NCBI GenBank assembly: GCA_017410165.1 | Contig: JAFQRH010000004.1 | Coordinates: 123,376-187,375, forward strand | Reading direction: 5' to 3' | DNA: 64,000 nt | Origin: Alistipes sp. | GTDB lineage: Bacteria > Bacteroidota > Bacteroidia > Bacteroidales > Rikenellaceae | Shown: positions 10,809 through 19,215 of the stretch, in pieces | Layout: every line of letters starts with the position of its first letter | Position numbering within the stretch: the stretch's first letter is position 1 | Translations under genes and position numbers: made by a program | The notes under the pieces: model-generated | The model's input: the letters and a program-made list of their open reading frames with translations, nothing else | Told to the model about the DNA's origin: nothing | Databases searched by the model: none

Positions 10809-11402
10809 ATGTACGAGTACATCACAGGAAAACTTGCAGAACTAACCCCCGCATACGCTGTCATCGAAGCGGGTGGCATCGGTTACTTCATAAACATATC
10901 GTTGCAGACCTACTCTGCCCTCGAAGGTCAAGCCGAGGCGATGCTCTATCTGCACCACGCCGTGCGCGAGGACGCACAGACGCTCTACGGATTTGCAACG
11001 CGTGCCGAGCGCGAGTTGTTCCGTCTGCTCATCGGCGTTTCGGGTGTCGGCGGTAACACTGCACGAATGATTCAATCGACATACTCGCCATCCGAGTTGC
11101 GAAACATCATCGCTACGGGCAATGCCGTACTGCTCAAAAACGTCAAGGGTCTCGGATTGAAAACAGCCCAAAAGATTATTGTCGATTTGAGCGGTCGTAT
11201 GCTCGACTTGAAGGGCAACGACGTTGCGACAACCGCCATTGCAAGCACTGCGCACAGCGAGACGTTCGACGAAGCCCTCTCGGCACTGGTAATGCTCGGT
11301 TTCCAAAAAGGTGCATCGGAGAAGGTTTTGACCAAGGTTTTCAAGGAATCGCCGTCGGTTTCGGTGGAGGAGGCAATCAAATTTGCACTCAAACATCTGT
11401 AA
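10809..11402 (+). CDS. ruvA: Holliday junction DNA helicase subunit RuvA
   Basis: Encodes 197 residues of the tetrameric protein that binds Holliday junctions and loads RuvB. The N-terminal OB-fold begins MYEYITGKLAELTPAYAVIE. The helix-hairpin-helix region contains VKGLGLKTAQKIIVDL, and the C-terminal three-helix domain that touches RuvB ends in AIKFALKHL. ruvB is in the same window at 57895 but is not adjacent. The length is normal for the family. The downstream lipoprotein has its own promoter box. Confidence 0.97.
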   Translation: MYEYITGKLAELTPAYAVIEAGGIGYFINISLQTYSALEGQAEAMLYLHHAVREDAQTLYGFATRAERELFRLLIGVSGVGGNTARMIQSTYSPSELRNIIATGNAVLLKNVKGLGLKTAQKIIVDLSGRMLDLKGNDVATTAIASTAHSETFDEALSALVMLGFQKGASEKVLTKVFKESPSVSVEEAIKFALKHL

Positions 11403-11450
11403 AAATAGAATTTCGACGCACAATTATTCCGTTTTTCGAGTAATAATTCG

Positions 11451-11458
11451 TATCTTTG
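11451..11458 (+). promoter_or_regulatory. Promoter -7 box for FKBP-like lipoprotein genes
   Basis: TATCTTTG lies 14 bases before the ATG at 11473, giving a predicted leader of about 8-10 bases. Confidence 0.6.
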
Positions 11459-11472
11459 CGCGTTATAGGACT

Positions 11473-12081
11473 ATGAAACGACTACTCCACATAGCGATTT
11501 GGCTGCTTGCTGCCACACTATTGGCCTCGTGCGAGGAGGAGGGCGATGTGTTCACTACGCAGCAAAACAGCATCGAGAAATACCTCACATCCACTCGCAG
11601 AATGGTTGCCGAGGAGCAAATCGGTGACGTTATCGAGGATAATCCGCCATTCTACTCGACGTTTGGTCGCTATGCCTACCGCCATATCGTAAACTACTAC
11701 GAGGCAGGGCGTGACGAGTGGAGCGTAATCGAGCCGGGCGACCGCGTGGAGATAGAGTTTAACGCATACCTCTTTTCGGGGTCAGAACCGTCGATTTCTA
11801 ACGTCTATTGGTCGAATATTCCGGCGACGATTTCAAGGATTGAGGCGTCGAATAATAACCCATACGCCGACCTCGATTGGTCGGAGGAGCCATTGAGCTT
11901 CGTAATTGGAAACGGCGAAGTTGTCAAAGGCGTTGATGAAGCACTTATCGGATGCCACGACCAGGATTCGGTACAGGTATATATGACATACACAATGGCC
12001 TACGACAAGCGATTGGTCGGCACGGTTCCGAAGCGTTCGTCGATAGCGTGGTATATGAAGATTGTAAACGTAATTAAGTAA
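11473..12081 (+). CDS. FKBP-like peptidyl-prolyl isomerase lipoprotein
   Basis: Encodes 202 residues. The signal peptide ends in LLASC with Cys20 as the lipidation site. The body resembles an FKBP fold: PGDRVEIEFNAYLFSG corresponds to the strand that begins 'V.V.Y.G.L.DG' in the family, and FVIGNGEVVKGVDEALIGC to the conserved 'F.lG.g.VI.GwdegL.gm' segment. An insertion separates the two. It would act as a cell-envelope foldase or a catalytically weak relative. The start at 11473 follows the promoter box. A second FKBP-like lipoprotein follows 20 bases downstream. Confidence 0.75.
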   Translation: MKRLLHIAIWLLAATLLASCEEEGDVFTTQQNSIEKYLTSTRRMVAEEQIGDVIEDNPPFYSTFGRYAYRHIVNYYEAGRDEWSVIEPGDRVEIEFNAYLFSGSEPSISNVYWSNIPATISRIEASNNNPYADLDWSEEPLSFVIGNGEVVKGVDEALIGCHDQDSVQVYMTYTMAYDKRLVGTVPKRSSIAWYMKIVNVIK

Positions 12082-12101
12082 ATTATACACAAAGAGATAG
12101 A

Positions 12102-13601
12102 ATGAGAAAAATTTTCGCAATAGCCGCAATATGCGCGACCCTGCTTGCGTCGTGTGTCAAGGAGAACGAGATGTCGGGCGAGAAGATGGAGAACATCGCG
12201 TTGAAAGCGTGGATGAAGCGCAACCATCCGGAACTGCTCGGCAACTATCAGGAGAAGGGCGAATACTATGTCGATGTCCTTGAATGGGGTGATGTGCTGA
12301 CTCCGAAAAACGGTAACGATTTGGGTGGCGAGCCGATTATGGACCAAGATACGTGCTGGATATATTACAACTATACGGGTCGTGATTTGGATGGCAACGT
12401 GTGCGTTACGCGCAATGAGACCATTGCCCGTATGCAAAACACCTATCTCGATGTAACGCACTATGTTCCGTACGGCATATATTGCGGTGGAGACAACTAC
12501 TACGGTATCGTAGAGGGTACATACCTTGCAGGCCGCAACAAAATCAAGCTCGACGCAAAGTATGTTGCCGACAACAATCTGCCAAGCACCGAGTTTCTGC
12601 TGCGCAAGGGCTCGAAAATTCGCCTCTATCTGCCTTCGCGCGTTGGTTTTGGCGCATCGGGCTCGGATGCCGAGAACGGTTACGAAGGTCAGTTTGTTTT
12701 GGATGCCAACCGTCCTGTGATAATGGATTTGGAGGTTATGCGCGTCTTTAAGAACCCTTCCGACCGCGAGTTGGAGATGGTCGAAACGCTTGTCAAGGAT
12801 GCGAACGACCGCGCAGGTAGCGAGCTGTGGAAGAAGATCGAGAAAGACGAGGACGACGAGACGTTGGAGAGCGAGGAGGGCAAGACCGACGGCACATTTA
12901 CCGGTCTGTACTATACGGCCGACTATAAGCCGGGCGATGCTGCGACCGCACTCGGTTATATGCAGCCACATTTGGACGGCACAAACAGCCCATACAAGGA
13001 TAGTGGCCGCTATCAGGATATGAGCATCTTCAATGCCGAGATTGCCAAGCGACTGAACGAACGATTCGAGAAGATGACTATCGGCGAGGACGAGACCCCG
13101 AAGAAGGTTGGCGAGAACACGACCGTCAGCGTTTGGTATATCGGTTGCTTCCTCGACGGATTTATCTTCGATACGAATATCTCGGAGGTGCGCGATTACA
13201 TCTACGGCAAGGCGGGCAGCAACACTGCGACAAGTTACAATGCCGAGAACAACAAGGACGACCGTATCAGTGCTTGGCATCGTTGTATTCCGCAAATGTA
13301 TATGGGTCGCTGGGGCGCGCTCATCACCACCTCGGGCTACGGATATGGTGCCGACGGCAAGGTTGGCGACACCTCGAACGTAGCATATCCGGCTATTGCT
13401 TACTTCTACAACTACTCGAACTCGTTCTACTATAACGACTACTACGGTTATCCGATAGATTATACCGGTGCGCTCGGCGGCGGCAGCAGTTCCGAGGGCG
13501 ACGAGGAGAACAGCGACGAGGATGTAACCGAGATTATGGCATATACCCCACTTATCTTCTACATCTTTATCGAGCAGAATGAATCGTCGAGTGACGATTA
13601 A
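12102..13601 (+). CDS. Large lipoprotein with two divergent FKBP-like domains
   Basis: Encodes 499 residues, with a lipobox LLASC and Cys18. Residues about 80-220 carry DTCWIYYNYTGRDLDG and a later VGFGASG segment as in an FKBP domain. A second domain from about 335 begins TVSVWYIGCFLDGFIFDT, close to the family pattern. Acidic linkers (EKDEDDETLESEEG and EGDEENSDED) separate and end the domains. Key FKBP pocket aromatics are hard to place, so catalysis is uncertain. It is paired with the shorter FKBP-like gene upstream and ends in a clear terminator. Confidence 0.65.
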   Translation: MRKIFAIAAICATLLASCVKENEMSGEKMENIALKAWMKRNHPELLGNYQEKGEYYVDVLEWGDVLTPKNGNDLGGEPIMDQDTCWIYYNYTGRDLDGNVCVTRNETIARMQNTYLDVTHYVPYGIYCGGDNYYGIVEGTYLAGRNKIKLDAKYVADNNLPSTEFLLRKGSKIRLYLPSRVGFGASGSDAENGYEGQFVLDANRPVIMDLEVMRVFKNPSDRELEMVETLVKDANDRAGSELWKKIEKDEDDETLESEEGKTDGTFTGLYYTADYKPGDAATALGYMQPHLDGTNSPYKDSGRYQDMSIFNAEIAKRLNERFEKMTIGEDETPKKVGENTTVSVWYIGCFLDGFIFDTNISEVRDYIYGKAGSNTATSYNAENNKDDRISAWHRCIPQMYMGRWGALITTSGYGYGADGKVGDTSNVAYPAIAYFYNYSNSFYYNDYYGYPIDYTGALGGGSSSEGDEENSDEDVTEIMAYTPLIFYIFIEQNESSSDD

Positions 13602-13626
13602 ACAACGTAACCCAAACAACCACAAG

Positions 13627-13668
13627 CAACCCGACGGATGTGTGATATCTTCGTCGGGTTGTCTTTTT
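13627..13668 (+). terminator. Intrinsic terminator after the FKBP-like pair
   Basis: A 10-bp stem CAACCCGACG with CGTCGGGTTG is followed by TCTTTTT. Confidence 0.85.
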
Positions 13669-13673
13669 ATTTA

Positions 13674-13923
13674 CCCGACATTACCTGACCTTATTCGATC
13701 TTACCTGACCTTATTTTTTTGATATGGCAAGCGGGCTGTCGCCCTTAATGGCAACAAATGACAGCGCACTCTGTGAGTGCTTAATGGCAGGGCGGGATTT
13801 TTCTATTCAATGCCATTCCTTGCCATTCAATGCCATTAAGTAAGCGCAAGCGAACGACTGCCATTGAATGCCACCCCGACCTTACCTGACCTTATTTGAC
13901 CTTACTCGACCTTATTTTTTGAT
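13674..13923. repeat. Direct repeats flanking an inverted-motif segment
   Basis: Copy 1 (13674-13723) and copy 2 (13875-13923) are both built from short units of the type (T)TACCTGACCTTATT and end in a T-run followed by GAT. Between them, CTTAATGGCA occurs at 13744-13753 and 13780-13789, and its reverse complement TGCCATTAAG at 13831-13840, with further TGCCATTC and GCCATTGAATGCCA units. The arrangement could fold into hairpins. It might be an intergenic repeat element; a mobile origin is not shown. Confidence 0.6.
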
Positions 13924-14048
13924 GGCTAACTATGTGCTTTTTCAATGAAATATTTGTAGAAAGCAAATAGTTGAGCACGGTTTCAAGTTGGTCAAGCCGA
14001 CAGAATAGCCCGCCGCAAACCACCTCTCAAAAAAATCGGTAATAATAT

Positions 14049-14091
14049 CAAAAAATCCGACCTGCTCGCAGAGACGTGAGCAGGTCGGATT
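14049..14091 (-). terminator. Intrinsic terminator after mscL
   Basis: A 14-bp perfect stem AATCCGACCTGCTC with GAGCAGGTCGGATT encloses a 10-base loop. On the minus strand it is followed by a run of Ts, so it ends the mscL transcript. Confidence 0.85.
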
Positions 14092-14130
14092 CGTTTAGGG
14101 CTTATTGCACCGCAAAGGGCGCACATCGCT

Positions 14131-14562
14131 CTACTTCTTCTCCTTCAAAAGGTCGCGAATCTCGGTGAGGAGAACCTCCTCCTTCGATGGAGCAGGTGCA
14201 GGCGCCGGAGCAGCCGGTTTTTCCTCCTCCTTCTTCGTCAGCTTATTCATCAGTTTCACCATCATAAATACGCACAATGCGAGGATAGCGAAATCGACTA
14301 CCTGCTGAATAAACGCGCCATAGTTCCACGTTACGGCAGGGGTCACAACAGCACCCGCCGCATCCAAAATCTGCTCTTTGAGCGTCAGTTTCAAATCGGA
14401 GAAATCAGCACCACCCACGAGCAAACCGACTGGCGGCATAATGATATCGTTCACGAGCGAGGTAACAATCTTACCAAACGCGCCACCGATGATAACACCG
14501 ACAGCCATATCAACCACATTTCCTTTAAGGGCAAATGCCTTAAACTCTTTCAAAAATCCCAT
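14131..14562 (-). CDS. mscL: Large-conductance mechanosensitive channel
   Basis: Encodes 143 residues of the pentameric inner-membrane channel that opens under osmotic downshock. The N-terminal amphipathic helix ([15 protein letters not shown]) leads into TM1 ([18 protein letters not shown]), which has the family's glycine-rich gate, and TM2 is [16 protein letters not shown]. The C-terminus has an Ala-Pro-rich linker ([10 protein letters not shown]) before the final bundle helix, [16 protein letters not shown]. It follows the carboxylase gene in the same direction, with a terminator-like hairpin between them. A second osmotic valve, MscS, is encoded at 21744. Confidence 0.97.
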   Translation of the reverse strand: MGFLKEFKAFALKGNVVDMAVGVIIGGAFGKIVTSLVNDIIMPPVGLLVGGADFSDLKLTLKEQILDAAGAVVTPAVTWNYGAFIQQVVDFAILALCVFMMVKLMNKLTKKEEEKPAAPAPAPAPSKEEVLLTEIRDLLKEKK

Positions 14563-14594
14563 AACTTTCTCTCTGTTTTTAATTATTGCATTTT

Positions 14595-14639
14595 CTTAAA
14601 AGAGTGCGCCCCGAAGCCGACACCTCGCAGGCGCGCTCT
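14595..14639 (-). terminator. Hairpin after the biotin-carboxylase subunit gene
   Basis: AGAGTGCGCC and GGCGCGCTCT form a 10-bp stem with one G-U pair. On the minus strand it is followed by CTCTTTTAAG, a modest T-tract. Confidence 0.5.
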
Positions 14640-14648
14640 GTGAATTGT

Positions 14649-15141
14649 CTATCCAACGATTACAAGCACCGCATCGGTAGCCACATTGTCGCCCTCGGCA
14701 ACAAGGATATCCTGAACCGTACCGGCATAGTCCGACGTGATGGAGTTCTCCATCTTCATTGCTTCGAGAACAACAACCTCCTGACCTGCGGCAACGCTAT
14801 CGCCTACGGCAACTTTCAGCGAGATAACACGACCCGGAAGCGGAGCGACAATCTTATTGCCCGTAACGGCTGCCTTCGGAGCAGCAGGTGCTGCGGCTGG
14901 TGCTGCAACAGGAGTGGTCACCGTATCGTCGATTTCGAGAATCACGGCATCCGTAGCGAGGTTATCGCCAACAGCAACCAGAATCTGCTTAACAACGCCC
15001 GTATAGTCCGACGTGATGGAATTCTCCATCTTCATCGCTTCGAGAACGACAACCTCCTCGCCGGCCTTCACAACCTGACCAACCTGAACCTTGATGTCGA
15101 TCACCTTACCCGGCAGCGGAGCAATAATGGTCTTGCCCGTA
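14649..15141 (-). repeat. Intragenic duplication of the biotinyl-domain coding sequence
   Basis: The segments at about 14649-14862 and 14925-15141 are similar at the DNA level, most strikingly around the two biotinylation motifs, which suggests a fairly recent or homogenised tandem duplication. Confidence 0.75.
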
Positions 15142-16784
15142 ATCGGCTTTTTCACCTCCTGCTTAACCTCCGCAACAACACTCTCGGCAGGTGCCTCCTG
15201 TGCCTTCTTTGCCTCGTAAGCGGCGATCTTAACCTTCGTCAGGTATGGTTTAGCGACAAGCGGGAAGAGTTCGAGCAAGAGCACCTCTTTCTCGTTCTCT
15301 GCCAACTTCACGCCACCTGCCTCCGGCAACTCCGGATTCGGCTGCTGCTGATACTTCGAGATATCGTAGTTGGTCTCCTCGCGCACACCGCAAATCTTGA
15401 AACGGAACTCCGGATCAACCGGTACAGGCGTCTTACCATACTCGCCCTTAACGAGGTTTACAAACTGGTTGTTCTTGGTGGTGTACATCGGACGACCTGC
15501 CTTCTCGTCAAGTGCGCAGTTCACTGCCTGTGCACCCACAATCTGCGACGTAGGCGTTACGAGTGGCGGAAGACCTGCCGACAGACGAACGGTCGGGATG
15601 AGCTCCATCGAACGTGGCAGAATGTCCTCGGCTTTGAGTGCCTGCAACTGTGCCACCATATTCGAGTACATACCGCCCGGAATCTCCGCCTCCTGAACGA
15701 GTTTGTTCGGAGCAGGGAAGCCGAAGTATGCCTCAATCTTCTGCGCTGCATCGAGCAACGTAGCGAAGTCGTCAGCATTAGCCGCCTTAACTGCACGGTT
15801 GAGTTGCTCCTCAACCTCCGCAGGGGTAGCGTCAGTGAGTGGGTTGAATGGTTTCGGAGCAGGTTTATCGGCACCAAATACCGACACGTTCAACTCCGTA
15901 CGGATATCCTTCAACTGCTCGTTAATCTTGGCAACTGCCTCCATATTGGCGCCAACCTCGATACCGAGTTTCTGGGCGAAGAGGTAAACCAACTCCAAAG
16001 CCGGAGCACCCGTACCGCCACCAAACCACCAGCAGTTGGTATCAACAACATCCACACCCGCAGCAATCGCAGCGTAAACCGAAGCCAAACCGTAACCCGG
16101 AGTACAGTGTGTATGGAAATCAATCGGAATATTAACCGCCGCCTTCAACTTCTTAATCAAGACGCTTACTCGCTGTGGCGGAATAAGACCCGACATATCC
16201 TTGATGGTAATCATATCGGCACCAAGTGCTGCCAACTCTTTTGCCTTGCTTACAAAGTAGTCATCAGTAAACACCGGAGCCGGATTCTTCTTACCCTTCA
16301 ACTTATCCCAGAAGCCGAGTTTCGGATACTTCGGATCGACCGTGTAGCAGACAGCGCAATCGGCAATACCGCCATACTTCTTAACGTACTTGATGGTGGA
16401 CTTCACGTTATCGACATCGTTCAGACAGTCGAAAATACGCATAATACCCAAACCACTCTCAATCGAGTTACGGCAGAAGCCCTCGATGATTTCGTCCGTA
16501 TAAGGGGCATAACCGAAGAGGTTACGACCACGCGAAAGAGCCGTCAGTTTCGACACATCGCCTACCGCCTTCTTGATGCTCTCCAAACGATACCAAGGGT
16601 TTTCGCCCAAATAACGCATCACGGAGTCAGGCACTGCACCACCCCAAACTTCCATTGCAAAGAATTGCGCATCCTTGTAATACGGCAGACAACGCTCTAC
16701 TTGCGCCTGCGTCATACGCGTAGCAAACGACGACTGCTGGCCGTCGCGCAACGTCAAATCTCTGATTTTTAATTGTTTAGCCAT
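14649..16784 (-). CDS. OadA/PycB-type carboxyltransferase subunit with two biotinyl domains
   Basis: Encodes 711 residues. Residues 1-470 form the HMGL-like carboxyltransferase barrel (RDLTLRDGQQSSFATRM at the N-terminus, metal-binding HTHCTPGYG) and its conserved C-terminal extension. Two biotinyl domains follow, about residues 551-620 and 643-711, each with an EAMKMENSITSDY motif; the biotin lysines would be about Lys585 and Lys677. An Ala-Pro linker joins them. The family acts in oxaloacetate decarboxylation, pyruvate carboxylation or methylmalonyl-CoA decarboxylation with partner subunits that are not in this window, so the exact reaction is open. One biotinyl domain is the usual number. 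Confidence 0.88.
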   Translation of the reverse strand: MAKQLKIRDLTLRDGQQSSFATRMTQAQVERCLPYYKDAQFFAMEVWGGAVPDSVMRYLGENPWYRLESIKKAVGDVSKLTALSRGRNLFGYAPYTDEIIEGFCRNSIESGLGIMRIFDCLNDVDNVKSTIKYVKKYGGIADCAVCYTVDPKYPKLGFWDKLKGKKNPAPVFTDDYFVSKAKELAALGADMITIKDMSGLIPPQRVSVLIKKLKAAVNIPIDFHTHCTPGYGLASVYAAIAAGVDVVDTNCWWFGGGTGAPALELVYLFAQKLGIEVGANMEAVAKINEQLKDIRTELNVSVFGADKPAPKPFNPLTDATPAEVEEQLNRAVKAANADDFATLLDAAQKIEAYFGFPAPNKLVQEAEIPGGMYSNMVAQLQALKAEDILPRSMELIPTVRLSAGLPPLVTPTSQIVGAQAVNCALDEKAGRPMYTTKNNQFVNLVKGEYGKTPVPVDPEFRFKICGVREETNYDISKYQQQPNPELPEAGGVKLAENEKEVLLLELFPLVAKPYLTKVKIAAYEAKKAQEAPAESVVAEVKQEVKKPITGKTIIAPLPGKVIDIKVQVGQVVKAGEEVVVLEAMKMENSITSDYTGVVKQILVAVGDNLATDAVILEIDDTVTTPVAAPAAAPAAPKAAVTGNKIVAPLPGRVISLKVAVGDSVAAGQEVVVLEAMKMENSITSDYAGTVQDILVAEGDNVATDAVLVIVG

Positions 16785-16839
16785 AGTATAAAATATTATA
16801 TTGTTTGTATTTTATTGCAATTCAGTGTTATACAGATAA

Positions 16840-16847
16840 CAAAGATA
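16840..16847 (-). promoter_or_regulatory. Promoter -7 box for the carboxyltransferase gene
   Basis: The minus strand reads TATCTTTG, about 55 bases before the ATG at 16784. Confidence 0.55.
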
Positions 16848-16880
16848 TAAAATTTTATGGTTTATACAACAAAAAGAACG

Positions 16881-16917
16881 AAAAAAGTAACATCCGTTTG
16901 CACAAATGTTACTTTTT
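16881..16917. terminator. Bidirectional terminator after the antiporter gene
   Basis: An AGTAACAT/ATGTTACT stem is flanked by an A-run on the left and a T-run on the right. It serves the minus-strand antiporter gene. Confidence 0.75.
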
Positions 16918-16944
16918 CTATCTTTTAGGTCGCTTTCGGCTACG

Positions 16945-18129
16945 CTATTTTGCGGTGTATGTTTTTAACGCCAGACGCTTAACAAGCATCACAAATCCGC
17001 CCGTAAGAATCAGATTCAAAACCAATGCCAAGACCGAAATCAACAGCACCGGACCTCCGATATTATAGCCGATAGCGATAAAGATAACGCCCGCGCCGAC
17101 CTCGCCTCGCGTAAACATACCAATCGACAGTGCCAATCTCTCGGCAAGCGAACGATCGCGGTAGAAGAACATCGGCACCATCTTACCAAGGTTCGAAAGC
17201 AGCGTCACTGCCACCACGTGCAGAGCAATCTCCCATCCCGACATTATCGGCAGCGTAGCAATCAGACTATCCGACTCGACCGACGCAGCTGCATCCTGTC
17301 CCATATCGATAAACGGCATACTCAGTCCGACCAGGAGCATAAACACCAACGATATCATAGTCGTCGCCCGCTCTTCGATTTTGCCGCCAACGTGCTTATT
17401 TTTGATAATCATACCAAAGATAAAGGCAGGAAGCAGCACCTCGATATGGATGGCACCCTTGGCACCAAAGAAGTGATGCGTAACGATATAGACCATATAA
17501 GTTGCACCATAGACGAACACAGCGTAGGCAAACACGGCAAGCCAAGTTTGGCTGATATCCAAACGCGACATATATCGCCAACCCACTACAAACATTCCGA
17601 AGATTATCAGTAGCATCGCCATCATCTGCCAATTGAGTTCGCCAATCATAGCGACTTGCAACGGCACCATCAGGATTATGGTATCGAGGTCATCGAATAT
17701 GGCAAGCGTCTGCGCCTTCTGGTAAATCCAACTCTTTTGCAAGTTCATAGCGGCCAACATCGAGAAGAGAATACCCGCCGAGGTAGGCGCCGCAAATCGG
17801 CTCAAAAGCAACGTCTCCTTCCACGTGTCGCCCAAGCCCCACCACTCCGAAGGCATCAAAGCAAAAACGTAGTATATGGCAATCAGAATCCAAGGCACAG
17901 CCGCCGCAAACATCGCAACGAAGTAGTCCTTTACGTATATACCCACGTTCGACTTATCAATCTCAAATTCGCGACCGACGTTAATCATAATAAAAGCCAA
18001 GCAGATGCCGAGCATAACCTCGACCATATGCTTAAACTCGCTATACGTATCGCCTACTACATCAGGAAGGATTTGAGAGAGCACCAACCCAAGCATCAGC
18101 ATTGCAGAAAACGATAAAACTTTCTTCAT
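16945..18129 (-). CDS. Monovalent cation/proton antiporter (CPA family)
   Basis: Encodes 394 residues with about 12 hydrophobic membrane segments. The pattern FAAPTSAGILFSML followed by a segment with FDDLDTIILMVPLQ resembles the unwound helix and the paired acidic residues of Na+/H+ exchangers. RGEVGAGVIFIAIGYNIG near residue 345 matches the late conserved helix. It would exchange Na+ or K+ for H+ across the inner membrane. It has no TrkA regulatory domain. The gene is monocistronic, with a strong promoter and a terminator. Ion specificity cannot be read from the sequence. Confidence 0.85.
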   Translation of the reverse strand: MKKVLSFSAMLMLGLVLSQILPDVVGDTYSEFKHMVEVMLGICLAFIMINVGREFEIDKSNVGIYVKDYFVAMFAAAVPWILIAIYYVFALMPSEWWGLGDTWKETLLLSRFAAPTSAGILFSMLAAMNLQKSWIYQKAQTLAIFDDLDTIILMVPLQVAMIGELNWQMMAMLLIIFGMFVVGWRYMSRLDISQTWLAVFAYAVFVYGATYMVYIVTHHFFGAKGAIHIEVLLPAFIFGMIIKNKHVGGKIEERATTMISLVFMLLVGLSMPFIDMGQDAAASVESDSLIATLPIMSGWEIALHVVAVTLLSNLGKMVPMFFYRDRSLAERLALSIGMFTRGEVGAGVIFIAIGYNIGGPVLLISVLALVLNLILTGGFVMLVKRLALKTYTAK

Positions 18130-18181
18130 AAAACGGCTTCTTCTAAACTGATTTTCTTTAATTTTCTACTTTTTTCGGGTG

Positions 18182-18212
18182 CAAATATACAAAGAATTAC
18201 GCTTCTTGCAAA
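18182..18212 (-). promoter_or_regulatory. Full Bacteroidota-type promoter of the antiporter gene
   Basis: On the minus strand, TTTG (18212-18209) is separated by 19 bases from TATATTTG (18189-18182). This fits the -33/-7 consensus, and the start codon lies about 53 bases downstream of the box. Confidence 0.7.
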
Positions 18213-18241
18213 GTACCCGACAACACCAACCTACGCAAACA

Positions 18242-18282
18242 CAAAAAAACACTCCCATCAACAAAATTTTGCTGATAGGAGT
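18242..18282 (-). terminator. Intrinsic terminator after the PEGA-like gene
   Basis: A long near-perfect hairpin spans 18251-18282 (ACTCCYATCA paired across a CAAAATTTTG centre). On the minus strand it is followed by GTTTTTTTGTG. Confidence 0.75.
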
Positions 18283-18323
18283 ATTAGTATGATCCTAAAA
18301 TTTGTGTACTCTAAATAAAGTGG

Positions 18324-19013
18324 TTACTCGTCTGCTTTAACCATATCGAAGAACGAACTAATCTCCTGCTGGTCGAGAGCCTGACGAACATTGAATCGTT
18401 TAGTCTGATCAAGATAGCCGGTGCGACGAACCTTGATTTCAATCTGAACATCGCGAGCATTTTCGTACGTCAAGCCTTGAATATTAAACGAGCGGGTTTC
18501 TTCAAACGGCGTATTACCCAACCACAATTCATTAGTATTCTTAACCTCGTTAGGAACACTTGAAATGACACGATAGAAGATGCGCGCACCTTGTGGCTGC
18601 GACTCAAAATACCAACGAATAATCGTACTCTCCATTGAGGTTCTACCGGGATTATCGCGCGAAACGACCTCTTTGTTGGCACCTTTTGGAATGGAGGTGT
18701 CTTTAATATTCGGATTGTAAGCCAATGTCAAGTTTACCTCATCTGGATAGGTCTTTTTGCCGTTATAATCCTTGCGTTTAATTACCATCTGCTTTGCATC
18801 TTCATAATTCTTTTTTTTACAAACGACAACAAACGATTTTTTACCCGGATTTTTGATAACAGCAGGAGTTTGCTGTCTTGTCGGAGCATTATTAATCCAC
18901 ACATCTGCTCCTGCCGGATTAGAATTAATTACAATACGTTTCTGCGCTACACCTACTTCGGGGAGCAACAAAATGCCGATGGCAACAATCAGTACAATAG
19001 CAAATCTTTTCAT
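18324..19013 (-). CDS. Secreted PEGA-domain-like protein
   Basis: Encodes 229 residues. The signal peptide (FAIVLIVAIGILLLPEVGVAQ) has no lipobox. Residues 25-75 (INSNPAGADVWIN, then TPAVIKNPGKKSFVVVCKK) follow the PEGA pattern in which a small beta domain displays 'P.GA.V.ING...G.TP'. A second such unit occurs near residue 135 (YFESQPQGARIFYRV and LGNTPFEETRSF). It is probably periplasmic or surface-associated and its partner is unknown. A structured RNA candidate lies just upstream on the same strand. Confidence 0.65.
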   Translation of the reverse strand: MKRFAIVLIVAIGILLLPEVGVAQKRIVINSNPAGADVWINNAPTRQQTPAVIKNPGKKSFVVVCKKKNYEDAKQMVIKRKDYNGKKTYPDEVNLTLAYNPNIKDTSIPKGANKEVVSRDNPGRTSMESTIIRWYFESQPQGARIFYRVISSVPNEVKNTNELWLGNTPFEETRSFNIQGLTYENARDVQIEIKVRRTGYLDQTKRFNVRQALDQQEISSFFDMVKADE

Positions 19014-19071
19014 TTTGTTTTTTAGTTATTTACCGTGTCCCTTCGGTTGTTTATTAATAGAGTATAAATAC

Positions 19072-19215
19072 AAAAAACGTGGGACCCATCCATATCGCTT
19101 GTCGAGGTTCTGGAATACCTTTGCTGCAAATACAGAATAAAGCCCACGTCGAATGAACGTGAGCGTCAAACTTTATTCCTTTGCAGCTTTGAAATTTTCC
19201 AGATTTCGACAAGCA
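19072..19215 (-). ncRNA. Structured small RNA candidate, 6S-like in outline
   Basis: The hairpin 19097-19214 has stacked stems: GCTTGTCGA/TCGACAAGC (19097-19105 with 19206-19214), CTGGAA/TTCCAG (19110-19115 with 19197-19202), GCTGCAAA/TTTGCAGC (19123-19130 with 19180-19187), GAATAAAG/CTTTATTC (19135-19142 with 19171-19178) and an apical 7-bp stem. An asymmetric internal bubble separates stems 2 and 3. On the minus strand a TATCTTTA box ends 5 bases before the base of stem 1, and a T6 run lies at 19077-19072. A long rod with a central bubble recalls 6S RNA, but no conserved 6S sequence is claimed. The strand choice rests on the box. Confidence 0.5.

Larger units (their letters stand above)
13602..14130. 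other. Gene-free repeat-rich region
   Basis: No credible coding frame is seen here. The region holds a terminator at each end and, between them, two related direct repeats of about 50 bases that flank a segment with inverted GCCATT-type motifs. The bases from about 13924 to 14050 show no feature I recognise. Confidence 0.7.

Noticed and set aside
12000..13625. A 541-codon minus-strand open frame opposite the large FKBP-like gene
   Set aside because: It has no recognisable motifs, no promoter or ribosome site, and the plus strand carries a clear lipoprotein. Codon bias of the real gene explains the lack of stops.
14586..16772. A 728-codon plus-strand open frame opposite the carboxyltransferase
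   Set aside because: The composition is shadow-like (Arg, Asn and Leu rich with no domain), while the minus strand encodes a complete enzyme.
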